From positions 2,160,334 through 2,224,333 of the forward strand of contig OY365810.1 in NCBI GenBank assembly GCA_959347315.1: a stretch of 64,000 bases of DNA, written 5' to 3'. Of this stretch, positions 26,101 to 34,890 are shown one piece after another. A program made the position numbers and the translations under genes. The notes beneath the pieces are model-generated. The model was not told the DNA's origin, ran no database searches, and saw only the letters and a list, made by a program, of their open reading frames with translations. How positions within the stretch are numbered: position 1 is the stretch's first letter; each line of letters starts with the position of its first letter. This DNA comes from Bimastos eiseni. Its lineage: Eukaryota > Annelida > Clitellata > Crassiclitellata > Lumbricidae.

Positions 26101-28921
26101 AAATCAACGTACATATACAAATTTAATTGTAGCCTATATTTCTTTCATTAAGTTTTAGTTCGGTTCTTATTATTATAATTCATTTAGTTGAACTGGACAT
26201 TTAATTATTTGACTTACGTGTCTTATAGCTTGTGTTTAGAATTACAGGCACTGAAGAAATGTAAGGTAAAGAAAAGAAGGCAACATGGGAATTACGAGAC
26301 ACAAAAATAGTAGACAAGCAGGTATTGTTTGTTCAAAATTTTCCTGCCTACATCACATGTTAGAAAGGTCATTACACAGTGCTCCTTCTAGTATGACCAA
26401 GTAAATTAAACTTCAACATGCTCACATGTTAGAAAGGTCATTACATTATTAGTCTCTGATTCGGTCAAATATCGCTCAGCTTCAAATTCAAGCCTCCAAG
26501 GAAATCATAGATATACAAGGTACGGCTAAAAAGTGCACATGTAATTGCAAAAAGTCACCTTGTGCTGTCAGTTCTTGGAACTCTAGCGATTGCAGCGACA
26601 AAACTCCTCAAATGCTTTCTTTTTGAAGTCGCATCTCTTAATTCCTCCAGGTTCATTCCAGTTCTTTCGTGTATCTCATTCATCCATTTTTCCTTGGTCG
26701 CTCCCGTTTTCTCTATCCTTCTCCGCACGCCAATGTCATTTCATTTTCTAATCCAACTGATCGAATGACATGTCCGAAGAACCCCAGCTTCTTTCTCATC
26801 CCAGTTTGTTTTAGCGATTCATCATTCTCAACTCCAATCTCCATGCGCACCCTTTCATTTGCTTATTTTCTCCGTCCACGATATTCTCTGCAACTTCCTC
26901 CATATCAAAATTTCGCATGCGATAATCTTTTTCTCCATGTTCTATGTCATTGTCCAAGTCTCTTAGCCATATATAGTACTTTAGGGAAAATCATTGCCCT
27001 CACTATCCCCTTGTAGTACTGCTAAAAAATGGACATGTAATTGCAATTTTATATTTATATTAGAGCTGTACCGTACATTCGCTTCGTATTCGCTTCGAGG
27101 CCGAATAGTGGACCTAATAACTATTCGGTATTCGGCCGAATACTTGCGGTCGGGCCGAATACGAATAGTGGTCACGTTTCATCCGCTTCTGCATATACGG
27201 CGGCTGCTGCAGCCACTGCGAGTGGACTGAAATAACTTTCACATTAACACAATAGCTGCTGTTGCCCGAGTCTGCCGCTGCTGCTACTTTCTGCTTTGAG
27301 ATCTTAATACTTAGAATACTTTTATTGCTAGTTATTAGTTACCGCAGACTGACTGGAGGCTGCAAAACTTTAAATGTTTTAAATGTTTACTATTCTGTAC
27401 TACATTTTGTAAAGTAAAAGTTCAGTGTACCTTCGACATTATGAATGTTTTTACTTTTAGATCTATTTTATACACTAAACACTATTCGTATTCGTATTCG
27501 ACCGAATAGTCGGTCCCGTTATTCGTATTCGGCCGAATAGTGATAATCACGTATTCGGTACAGCTCTAATTTATATAGCACCTATTCATGAGACACCTCA
27601 AAGTGTGCCCCATCTACCTTATAGCCTTGCATAGTTGAACCTAAAATGGCTTACCTAAGACAATCAGTTGAGCAGACCGAATGTTCCCCGTTCCACCATC
27701 GTCCTGACATTCATATCGTCCTGCGTACTCTGGCTTCACAGACTTAATCACCAAATTGTATGCACCGTTTGATGAATTTTTATCAAGCTCAAAATCTTCT
27801 TCATAGTCTTTATAGAACTTTTCAAAGGCATAGACAAACTTCCTATCATACGCTTCAACCCCAACTGGATAATGATACCAATGGATATCCTTTGCTGTTA
27901 TTGGTGATGAACAGTTGAAATAGGTTGTCCCGTTCACTAGACTTTCTGAATCTACTGGCTTGACAGTCAGGTCCGACTGCACTAAAATAAGTAACATTGA
28001 ATCAGACAGTTAAAGAAGATTTGAATCATTGGTTGGAGTTGAAATCGCTTTATAGCAACTTAAAAAGTATTCAAATCAGATTTTACTAAAAGATACTACA
28101 CATTAGTTTGATGCTGATCTACTTGTTAGTGAACTGGGTCTGTATATATCAACTCCTACTATATAGTAACACATCTTTTTCTTCTAGTCTACTGCTGATG
28201 AGCAGGTTTTGACATGGACGGCTTTTGTCTCGCCCTCCTTTCTCTCCAGTTCCCACTGTCGTTCGCTCTCCTCTTCGTAGTTGCACACGCTTCTGCATTG
28301 TCAAGATCACTCAACAATTTCAATTTTTTCCTTCCCCATGTTGTCTTCCCCAGCATCCTTCCCTCCAGTACCGTCAACAGCATACCTTTTTTCCAAAATA
28401 TATGTACAAGCCAGCAGTGTTTCCTGTTTTCAATCAATTGTAGCAAAAACTCTCTGTTCTCGCAGTCTGTCCAGGACCTTCTCACTGGATACTTTTTATG
28501 CAAATTCTGTCCAACAAATTTTCATCATTTTTCCTGCAAGTCCACATTACAAACGCAACTACTCTCTTTCTATCTGCCAGCTTCACTGTCCAGCACTTTG
28601 TAGCATACGTTGCCACTGGCCATATCAGGGTTTTAATTAGGCTTTTCTTCAGCTGATATTCATGTCTCCTTTTAACATTCTTTTCTTTTCCACTGCTATT
28701 ATGCTTCTGAGGTCTTTTCACAAAATTCATATTGTACTACATATGTAGCAGATTGATATAGAGCAACAAACACACGTGAAAGTAAAATATGCTAATCAAT
28801 CGAGGTTTAAAATTACCAAGCTCTTAGCATGATTTCATAACAACGTACCTTCCTGATGACACCCAAGCAATAGGGTCAACAATGTCACCCCTAATTGAAC
28901 TACAGCAGGTATTGTTCCCAT
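14074..28921 (-). CDS. Gene B: Ig-Ig-Ig-TM-NHL receptor
   Basis: The spliced model has exons 28849-28921, 27655-27981, 25154-25552, 24283-24528, 22519-22647, 21119-21241, 19827-19910, 17173-17970, 16034-16057, 15768-15830, 15224-15364 and, tentatively, a terminal exon 14074-14174. All introns are phase 1 and the sum is a whole number of codons (about 835 residues). No frame break is visible. The order is signal peptide, V-like Ig, second Ig, compact third Ig, transmembrane helix, CxxC linker, acidic linker, NHL-type propeller, acidic tail with a triplicated heptapeptide. This is likely a type I receptor whose propeller acts as a cytoplasmic docking surface; that role is inferred. It transcribes away from gene C and toward gene A. 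I know of no named family with this order, though TRIM-NHL proteins supply the nearest propeller. Confidence 0.82.
15224..15364 (-). CDS. Gene B exon 11: acidic tail with three SQQTLEG repeats
   Basis: 47 codons with a TTGAAG acceptor and a GTAATT donor. An acidic block [16 protein letters not shown] is followed by three exact copies of a 21-bp unit encoding SQQTLEG. It includes one tyrosine (TEYNIS). Confidence 0.75.
15225..15287 (-). repeat. Three tandem 21-bp units within gene B exon 11
   Basis: The plus-strand unit GGTTTGCTGACTTCCCTCCAA occurs about three times without a mismatch, keeping frame. Exact identity suggests recent expansion. The limits given are approximate. Confidence 0.85.
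15768..15830 (-). CDS. Gene B exon 10: asparagine-rich linker
   Basis: 21 codons identical to gene A exon 11, phase 1 on both sides. Confidence 0.65.
16034..16057 (-). CDS. Gene B exon 9: 8-codon micro-exon
   Basis: Encodes DCQNVKTP, identical to gene A. Phase and splice ends fit, but independent support is thin. Confidence 0.45.
16959..17147 (-). repeat. tRNA-derived SINE in gene B intron
   Basis: The copy of the gene A SINE, at the same place relative to the NHL exon, with box A TGGCCGAGCGG and CCTTGAGCAAG. Confidence 0.65.
17173..17970 (-). CDS. Gene B exon 8: NHL-type beta-propeller
   Basis: 266 codons, nearly identical to gene A exon 9 but four codons shorter at the start. Blade motifs [18 protein letters not shown] and [15 protein letters not shown] are intact. 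A long upstream open stretch in the same frame (to about 18067) is intron read-through; the ACAG acceptor sets the start. Confidence 0.86.
18250..18840. mobile_element. Possible hAT-like insertion in gene B intron
   Basis: Begins with AGAGTGGGCACTGGGC and CAGCCCGCGG / GCGGCCCAC, reminiscent of hAT non-autonomous elements, and is absent from the equivalent gene A intron (near 2720-2780). Right end and target duplication were not found. Confidence 0.35.
19186..19215. repeat. Perfect hairpin in gene B intron
   Basis: CATCTGTTCGCTC and its exact reverse complement are separated by TTTT. No counterpart was noticed in gene A. Confidence 0.8.
19827..19910 (-). CDS. Gene B exon 7: acidic linker
   Basis: 28 codons starting [18 protein letters not shown] and ending PLNEKP. 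Homologous to gene A exon 8; the 12-codon exon between the two in gene A is missing here. Confidence 0.78.
21119..21241 (-). CDS. Gene B exon 6: cytoplasmic CxxC linker
   Basis: 41 codons starting [14 protein letters not shown], acidic, ending DNRIP. Homologous to gene A exon 6, with the same acceptor and donor positions. Confidence 0.8.
22001..22131. mobile_element. MITE family GAGGCGTC, copy 1 (gene B intron)
   Basis: About 130 bp with ends GAGAGGCATCC and GACGCCCCT between direct repeats ACTGTACAC (21992-22000, 22131-22139). Related to 53937-54089 and 56676-56833. Confidence 0.75.
22519..22647 (-). CDS. Gene B exon 5: transmembrane helix
   Basis: 43 codons. The hydrophobic stretch [19 protein letters not shown] is followed by basic MHHRQKRRQ. 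It is strongly diverged from gene A in sequence but equal in design. Confidence 0.88.
22729..23242. mobile_element. piggyBac-like MITE filled with a microsatellite
   Basis: Ends CCCCTTTAGCGGCAA and TTGCCGCTAAAGGGG are inverted repeats, preceded by TTAA (22725-22728) and followed by TCAA (a mutated TTAA). Internally, 22815-23185 is an ATAC/TATG microsatellite; the open frames in it are artefacts. Gene A has TTTAAATAAACCTC at the equivalent point, an empty site. Confidence 0.75.
23675..23785. repeat. Dispersed repeat, copy 1
   Basis: Contains CTCTGAACATACATGCCATC, TTGGTTGGTTCCACGC and TGATGGCTCTTTT, matching 60960-61068 in inverted orientation. A diverged relative may lie at 14960-15035. Class unknown. 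Confidence 0.6.
24283..24528 (-). CDS. Gene B exon 4: third Ig domain
   Basis: 82 codons with [15 protein letters not shown] and GQYLCEATC. The extra cysteine pair CYLRDEQC is conserved with gene A. Confidence 0.88.
25154..25552 (-). CDS. Gene B exon 3: second Ig domain, intact
   Basis: 133 codons. Begins DDKPECNSD; family motif [12 protein letters not shown]; second core cysteine in SFECQTT. The exon ends TATGATAAAG before GTAAC, without the 12-base insertion and stop found in gene A. Confidence 0.9.
26550..27016 (-). mobile_element. LINE 3' fragment in gene B intron 1
   Basis: The minus strand encodes RT-tail signatures [26 protein letters not shown] and [12 protein letters not shown] with several stops and frameshifts. 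Absent from gene A. Confidence 0.75.
27061..27568. mobile_element. hAT-like MITE 2 in gene B intron 1
   Basis: Termini TAGAGCTGTACCG and CGGTACAGCTCTA, with a perfect 8-bp target duplication ATTTATAT (27053-27060, 27569-27576). The interior repeats ATTCG and CCGAATA words. Gene A has no insertion near 9318-9330. Confidence 0.88.
27655..27981 (-). CDS. Gene B exon 2: V-like Ig domain
   Basis: 109 codons with the same landmarks as in gene A ([24 protein letters not shown]). Against A I count nine amino-acid changes in 11 base differences and four silent ones. The changes cluster after the core tryptophan (IHW[N/Y]HY, EA[H/Y][Q/D]RK[S/F]). Confidence 0.9.
28193..28713 (-). mobile_element. LINE tail fragment in gene B intron 1
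   Basis: Base-for-base the same as gene A 9960-10480 as far as I can read; same frameshifted RT C-terminus. It predates the duplication or was copied by conversion. Confidence 0.75.
28849..28921 (-). CDS. Gene B exon 1: signal peptide
   Basis: Identical to gene A exon 1: ATG, hydrophobic core [11 protein letters not shown], phase 1 donor GTACG. Confidence 0.87.
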
Positions 28922-29132
28922 GGTTCACCTCTGTGTGGCCACTGAATGCAATAAAAGAAACCAATCATTCTTTCAATATAACTTAATTTAATTGAAATAA
29001 AGATCCATCATAGATGGAAGACTAAGGCTAGAAGTAGGAAGAAATTACATTGGAAATTGGTTATAAGCTGGATAGATCACCACAATAATAAACACAGAAT
29101 AATAAGCACAGTAATTTTATAAATCCAGTTTT

Positions 29133-29157
29133 GGCTTACATTATGATAATGTAAGCC
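29133..29157. promoter_or_regulatory. 25-bp palindrome upstream of gene B
   Basis: The same palindrome as at 10900-10924, about 210 bases upstream of the start codon. Confidence 0.4.
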
Positions 29158-29430
29158 AACAACCCTGCTTGGAGTTGCACTATAAAATAGTTTTATCCAT
29201 CGAACTTCTTTTAAGCAAAAATTCTTATCACCAATACCTCCATTTAAGCAAGAATTCTTTCACATAGACTTCAGAGCAACAATAATGAAATTGTTAAACT
29301 GTTCATTTTGATCACTTACTAACTGAGTGCGTTGTATTATAGGATGTGCGCAGTAGTTAGAAACGCTCTATTTCAGGTCATTCGGGGCGATCATATTGTT
29401 TAATAGTACAGGAGCTTACCATAAATTATT

Positions 29431-29795
29431 AAAACACACTTGCGAATATCCATAAATTTTTGTAGCGCAATATTAAGTCTTATGCTACAGCTCCCAGCAG
29501 GGTGTTTCCAGTCACTTGTTTGGGTCTACTTATTGAATATTCTCTATTAATGACATTACCAAATAATCTTTTGATGTTATTACCTTCCTTTCTAATCATA
29601 CTTGATTACCATTGACCAAAAGAACTGCATTCTGTTCTGTTTCTTCCTTATCTCCTAAATTCCAAACTATAGTTATTGTATTGTGTTATCATTTAAATGG
29701 TCATCCATAAATGATGCTACACACCTGGGGAAGAAGGTCTAACATTTGTAAGGGGAGAGGGGTCTATTATTTATGGATATTCGCAAGTGTGTTTT
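29431..29795. mobile_element. 365-bp foldback element
   Basis: 27-base arms at 29431-29457 and 29769-29795 are exact inverted copies (beginning AAAACACACTTGCGAATATC). No open frame. Likely a MITE; the target duplication is unclear. Confidence 0.7.
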
Positions 29796-29969
29796 ATGTC
29801 ACCATAATTTGCATAAACATGACTTTCCCATTGCGTATTTTAAGAATTTCAAAAATTCATAAAAAATAAACGGATCATCGTAGAATACTGGGAATAGGTG
29901 CATTTGAATGCATACTGTCTGAGGTATGTTGAGGAAAGGTTTTGAGACATTGCGCGTAGGCCCCAGACC

Positions 29970-30105
29970 TTCATTTTACCAAAAGAATTCTGTTTAAATG
30001 CATGGGAGCTGAATTGATGAAAGGAATTCTGTTTAAATGGAAGCTGGATGTGATGAAAAGAATCGTGTTTAAATGGGAGCTGGATTGATGAAAAGTATTG
30101 TATTG
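29970..30105. repeat. About 33-bp minisatellite, locus 1
   Basis: Units of the form GATGAAAAGAAT...TGTTTAAATGGAAGCTGGA, about four imperfect copies. Related arrays occur at 41600-41900 and 54485-54735. Confidence 0.65.
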
Positions 30106-30439
30106 ATATCACAAAAGGCAACCACGCACAAAGTCGCCATAATCAGGTGCAATGAATTTGGGACGCTAAAACGATAAATTATCTGAAATATAATTAGTCA
30201 TAATTTTATCTCCGAATCTCGATATCCAGTTGTGCTCCAGCACTTTATCATTTAACCCTTCGCCCTGGGAAGGGTTGGTAACCGTCCCAGAATGGCCGGG
30301 ACAGCTCCGGAATCAACCCAGGCCGTCCCGGGCAATGCCTATTTTGTCCCAGAATCCAGGAATATCTATGTTACTGTATGCAAAAGATCATGCGATTATT
30401 CAAATTCAAGCAACATTATCTGTACTGTAATGAGGCATC

Positions 30440-31530
30440 TTAATTCTCAATGTTCTTGATCATCACGGATTCCGGGACAAGGATCGATTGTACTTATTGG
30501 GAAGCGAAGATCGTCGTCAGCGCCGCTAAGATCGCCGGCATTCGACAGGAAACTGCTAGCTCTACCCCACTGGTTTTCCACCCTACAGACTACAGACTGT
30601 CTACCATGGTTCCTAGCACCAGTGCTGAGCAATGCCGCTCCTTTCTCACCTCTCCACCAAAATCCTGCAGCATGTGAACCTGACTCACTCCCGACGTTTC
30701 TGCTGAGTTTGTCGACATTCTAGGCTCACTTTCGTTTCTCACTCTTCTCTGCAACCGATCTATCCAGGACGGGGTTCTGGTTTCTATCCTCAAGTGTAGT
30801 GGACTTTATTCATCTGATCCCGTCAATATTGATCGATTACAAAATGTTACATGTATCTCAAAAACCATTGAAACAATTGTTGCCCACAACCTCACTGTTC
30901 GTTTAGAGTTAAACAAGTTGCTTCCGAAATGCCAACATGGTATCGGAAAGGTCACTCCACTGAGACGCTGTTACTCCGTCGACTCCATTCCAACATTTTT
31001 GGGGCTACAGATAATTCACAGTGAACTCTACTGCCCTGTTTGGCATAGGTTCCGCTTTTCACACATGTCAATCATAATGTTTTGCTTAAGCGGTAAAAGA
31101 TTTTGTTTGACCTGCCTGGTAACTTTCTCAGCTGTTTGACATCATTCGTTAGGCAGCTCTTCATTTGTGTGGTTCATTGGTCCTCCAAGTCGACGTGGCT
31201 CCTTGCCCCTCATGGCCTTCCTCGTAGCTCGATGCTGTGTCCATTCTGCACGTCATCCACTCTTTTTAAATTGCTTCTGTCCTTAAAATTCGATTGTTGC
31301 GCTGGGTCACATTTAGGCCTACGATGATGATGTTCAAACCTACATGTACTTACACAGCATGGCTTCCAATGCCTTTTCTGGGCAATTAGTCAGACTCTGC
31401 CTGACCTCGAGATTTGGATGTCGACAAACCGCTTGCAACCCAATCCATCAGAAACTTTCATTTCATAAGCCTAGCGGAATGTGGTTTGTATGTTTGATGC
31501 CAGTACCTTTAGTTTTTGAATGGATGTGAA
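30440..31530 (+). mobile_element. Degenerate CR1/Jockey-like LINE fragment
   Basis: Scattered frames show a reverse transcriptase relic: PPKSCSM followed by DSLPTFLL, APHGLPRSSMLCP (a decayed form of the GVPQGSxLGP block) and YDDDVQTY at about 31319 in place of YADD. Many stops and shifts; inactive. Confidence 0.7.
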
Positions 31531-31792
31531 CAATGAACTGCATAAATCATTCATCATAGTTGTAGCTGGGAAATGTTCAGAGTTGGAAATTTGAGCGATT
31601 TGTCATTTATCCCAGGGGAAACTGGGAAATGTCCCGGAATAGGCTTGTTCCGAGTTGGCAACCCTAATCCTGGGTAAGTGATATAATTATAACAACGTGT
31701 GAATTCCAGTTTCCGCTTTTCATCTGTTGCGCTCCCGCATACCCGCATTTCACCCGTCACCTGTAAAAACACGAAATCCGTCTCAAGGAGAC

Positions 31793-31797
<5 letters not shown>

Positions 31798-31850
<53 letters not shown>
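31798..31850. repeat. (TA)n microsatellite
   Basis: A pure TA run at the right boundary of the gene B-specific 2.6-kb segment. Confidence 0.95.
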
Positions 31851-31853
<3 letters not shown>

Positions 31854-33110
31854 CAAGTCCTCAATAACCTCGGCCACTTTGGACACACTCCTTTCTGGTA
31901 ACAAGCCACCAGTTTCGCACCATACAATTTCCACTTTAGCTAATTACCAATAGAATAGATCACAATTGGACTAATTGAAAAATCATAAATTATAACCTTT
32001 GACCACAATGAAGCAAATAAATGAGCAGATAAAGCAACAACTGGCGGTCTTCACGGGATTACCCATCGTCCTGGGTTTTTCTAGTACCATCGAGTTAAGA
32101 AGAGATTCTTGGAAGAGAGCGAAGTATAATATGGGCCTAATGTATGTCATAATTTTTTTAAATTCTGTATCGTGTAACAGTTTATTAGAACACAGTCAAC
32201 TATGTTATTGTGAAGATGACTACAACAACACAAGACCAGAGCAAGAAAGACCAACGACCTTGATTCTGTATAATTCTAGCCTACTGGTCAAAGAGAGATA
32301 GGAAGACAGACATGTAGAGTAGACCTAAACACAAAGACAGAGACAGGATTTCAATAAGAGAGAAAGAGAGCTAGAGAGCGAGAGAAAGAGAGAGAAAGAG
32401 AGACAGATAGACAGACAGAGAAAGAGAGAGACAGGCAGACAGATAGACAGACAGATTGCGAGTATCTATGGCAATTAAACATAGGCGTATACGTACGACA
32501 GATACTATCATATCGTAAAAACACTGGTGAAAAATAAGCAAATGACACAATATAATATGTTATCAGGAGAAGCTCGATCAGTCATTTCAAGTAGGCCTAT
32601 ACATTGGCCTACATGTAATATATTATGACGTACATAGGACTACGAAGATGTCCGTCTACGGGATATTTATTTTCAAGGAACTAAATGAACTCACCTAGGG
32701 AGGGAAAGGACAATGCAATTTATTATATTATTAGGACTTTGTTATTTTTTTCCATAGGGCCACTAATGAATTAAATAATATAATAAAAATTAGCGTTATT
32801 CAAGTCATGTATAGGCCAAGCTACCATACAAGAATAATAAAAAATAAAAAAGCAGAATTTTACCTTTTGTGTAGGCCGGTCAGAGCTAAAGACCGAAATT
32901 TTTAGAATTTGAGCGCTCTCCTGAAAAGTACCCATTTGGCGCCTGGACACGCCAGTCTGGTTTATTTTGGTGGGCTTTAAGTGATATATAAATATCACGG
33001 TTGAGTTGTAGTCCCATCAAGCCACACTCGTGCTCTATCATTCTTACGTCCTGCTTCCACGGCTTTGCTCTTCCTATTGACAGGTCGTCAAGAAAACCCA
33101 GCGTTAGAGC
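31851..33110. repeat. Second copy of the A upstream region
   Basis: Closely matches 11004-12250, then diverges. No exon supported. It marks the right edge of the duplicated unit in B. Confidence 0.85.
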
Positions 33111-33570
33111 TGATGACAAACTTTTGATATAAAAGTCATCAATATTTTATTTAGATTTTTTTTATTCAGCCAGAATTTGCCGCCCCTCGGAAAATGCCGT
33201 TCTAGGCAGCCGTCTATATCGCTTAGGCCCTATATATAAAGCCGGGCCTGTGCACGCTTCCCCCTCTTCAACTTCTGATCTACACTCTCGGGACAAGATC
33301 CAGAACTCCAAGATGCCCCTTAGGGGACAGTATTCGACTCGAAAACCCAGTTCCTTACAATACTACAGAGCTACATGTACTACACGTAGAAAAGCCTTCT
33401 TTCGCTAGAATTGTCGGTCGTGCGCATAACACCGGTGAAAAGATGGCAATGATCTTTCTATGAGCCCATCATAATAATATTTTTATTATGTAGGCCTACA
33501 GCAACTTATGTCGGTCATGAAGGTCTTGATAAAAGAGCAAATTGTTGGGCACATAAGGCAGCAGAAGGAG

Positions 33571-33617
33571 TGTTTTATAATTGCTGCTGCCTTAACGGCA
33601 GCAGCAATTATAAAACA
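33571..33617. repeat. 21-bp perfect palindrome with tandem copy of one arm
   Basis: Arms 33571-33591 and 33597-33617 are exact reverse complements with a 5-base loop; GCAGCAGCAATTATAAAACA is then repeated directly downstream (to about 33643). Confidence 0.85.
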
Positions 33618-34459
33618 GCAGCAGCAATTATAAAACAGCAGCAAGAAGGAAGCACGGTGGTGTTGCTTGGTCACGATGTGGAAATAGACGACTACGGGCA
33701 CCATGCATTTTTACTCTCTGAGATGAAGACAGGCGATTGTCAGAATGGGTGGCAGGTTTTCTAAGGGAACAAGGAATATTATGTTCTGGATACAGTTCAG
33801 GAATGCGGCTTTGTGAATTGATTATTGATTCATTGAGAGTAGCAGCCGTGCATAGACACAATGACGAAGCCAGAAAGATGAATTTCAAGATAAATAGAGG
33901 GGTTTTGCAGCGATGAGACTCGAATTAGAAAAGTGAGAATTCGGCTACACATGTGCGCTCTTGGCCAGTACTGGATCAGATATGCAACTGCGAGATAGAT
34001 TCGACGATGATGCGATATCATTGTTCACAGCAGTCATAATTGTTTGCTACCAATAAGAGAACAACCTCAAAAGAAAAGGGTATCGCAGCCAATGACATCG
34101 ATCGTGCAACTCATTAAGATCTACAGTGTTAATCTCGATGTCAGAATGTTTAACACCACGTTTGAGTATCATGATGACTTTTGCTAAACATTCTGTACGT
34201 TGAAAGCCCATTTTAGGCAACGGATCCCCCAAACGCACACCATTCGCTGCCACAGTCGAACACGTGGGGTTCGCTTCCATCACCCTATAGTGGATAGAAG
34301 CCTCTGAATCGTGATGCCACGACTGTTTAGACCTTAATGTCATAAGTTTTTTTAAAGGCAAGCAACTCTGCCTCAGACCTCTTCGAAGGTCAGAGCCTGT
34401 CCCAAGTCAGGATACAGGAGGAGGGTTCCGCGATGGGCTTTTAAACTAACCCACCTAGG

Positions 34460-34890
34460 TAAAAAAAAAAGCTTGCAACCGAAACAACGCAACGATGGTG
34501 GCAAACAGGAAGAGACTGGAGGCGGTTCATCACAGATGGCTGCGAAGAATCTTGCATATTATCACAGAGAGACAAGATAACCAACAAGATCATACGAGGT
34601 AAAACGGGACAAGAAGACATCGACAGCAACATCAGAAGGAGAAGACTAATGTGGATGGGGCATGTCTGTCGCATGGAGGAGGAGAGAAGAGCTGAACAGG
34701 TGATGTCTTGGTGTGCTGGAGAGCGACGGAGGAGAGGAAGACCGAGAAAAAACTGGCCAGAGACCATAAGAGACGACCTAAAATGTTTGGAGATATCGTG
34801 GAAGGAGGCTGAGACACTGGCTTTGGATAGAGACTAATGGCGGAGTGCGTTGCCTGATGTGTAGACCCACACAGGAAGGACTATATATGC
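34460..34890 (+). mobile_element. LINE 3' fragment
   Basis: Reads RRRLMWMGHVCRMEEERRAE, RRRGRPRKNWPETIRDDL and EAETLALDRD, the typical C-terminal RT tail of non-LTR elements, ending near WRSALPDV. Only the tail is present. Confidence 0.8.

Larger units (their letters stand above)
29188..31797. other. 2.6-kb segment present only upstream of gene B
   Basis: At this point gene A has only a short (TA)n run. The segment holds a 365-bp foldback element, minisatellite units, and a LINE fragment flanked by GGGTTGGTAAC / GTTGGCAACCC-like ends. Either an insertion in B or a deletion in A. Confidence 0.8.

Noticed and set aside
33628..33888. Minus-strand frame with a signal-like start (MKFIFLASSLCLCTAA)
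   Set aside because: The rest is not domain-like, the frame runs into the palindrome region and there is no supporting exon nearby.
34047..34361. 104-codon minus-strand frame
   Set aside because: No recognisable domain, no signal or splice support; it could be an old transposon piece but I cannot show it.
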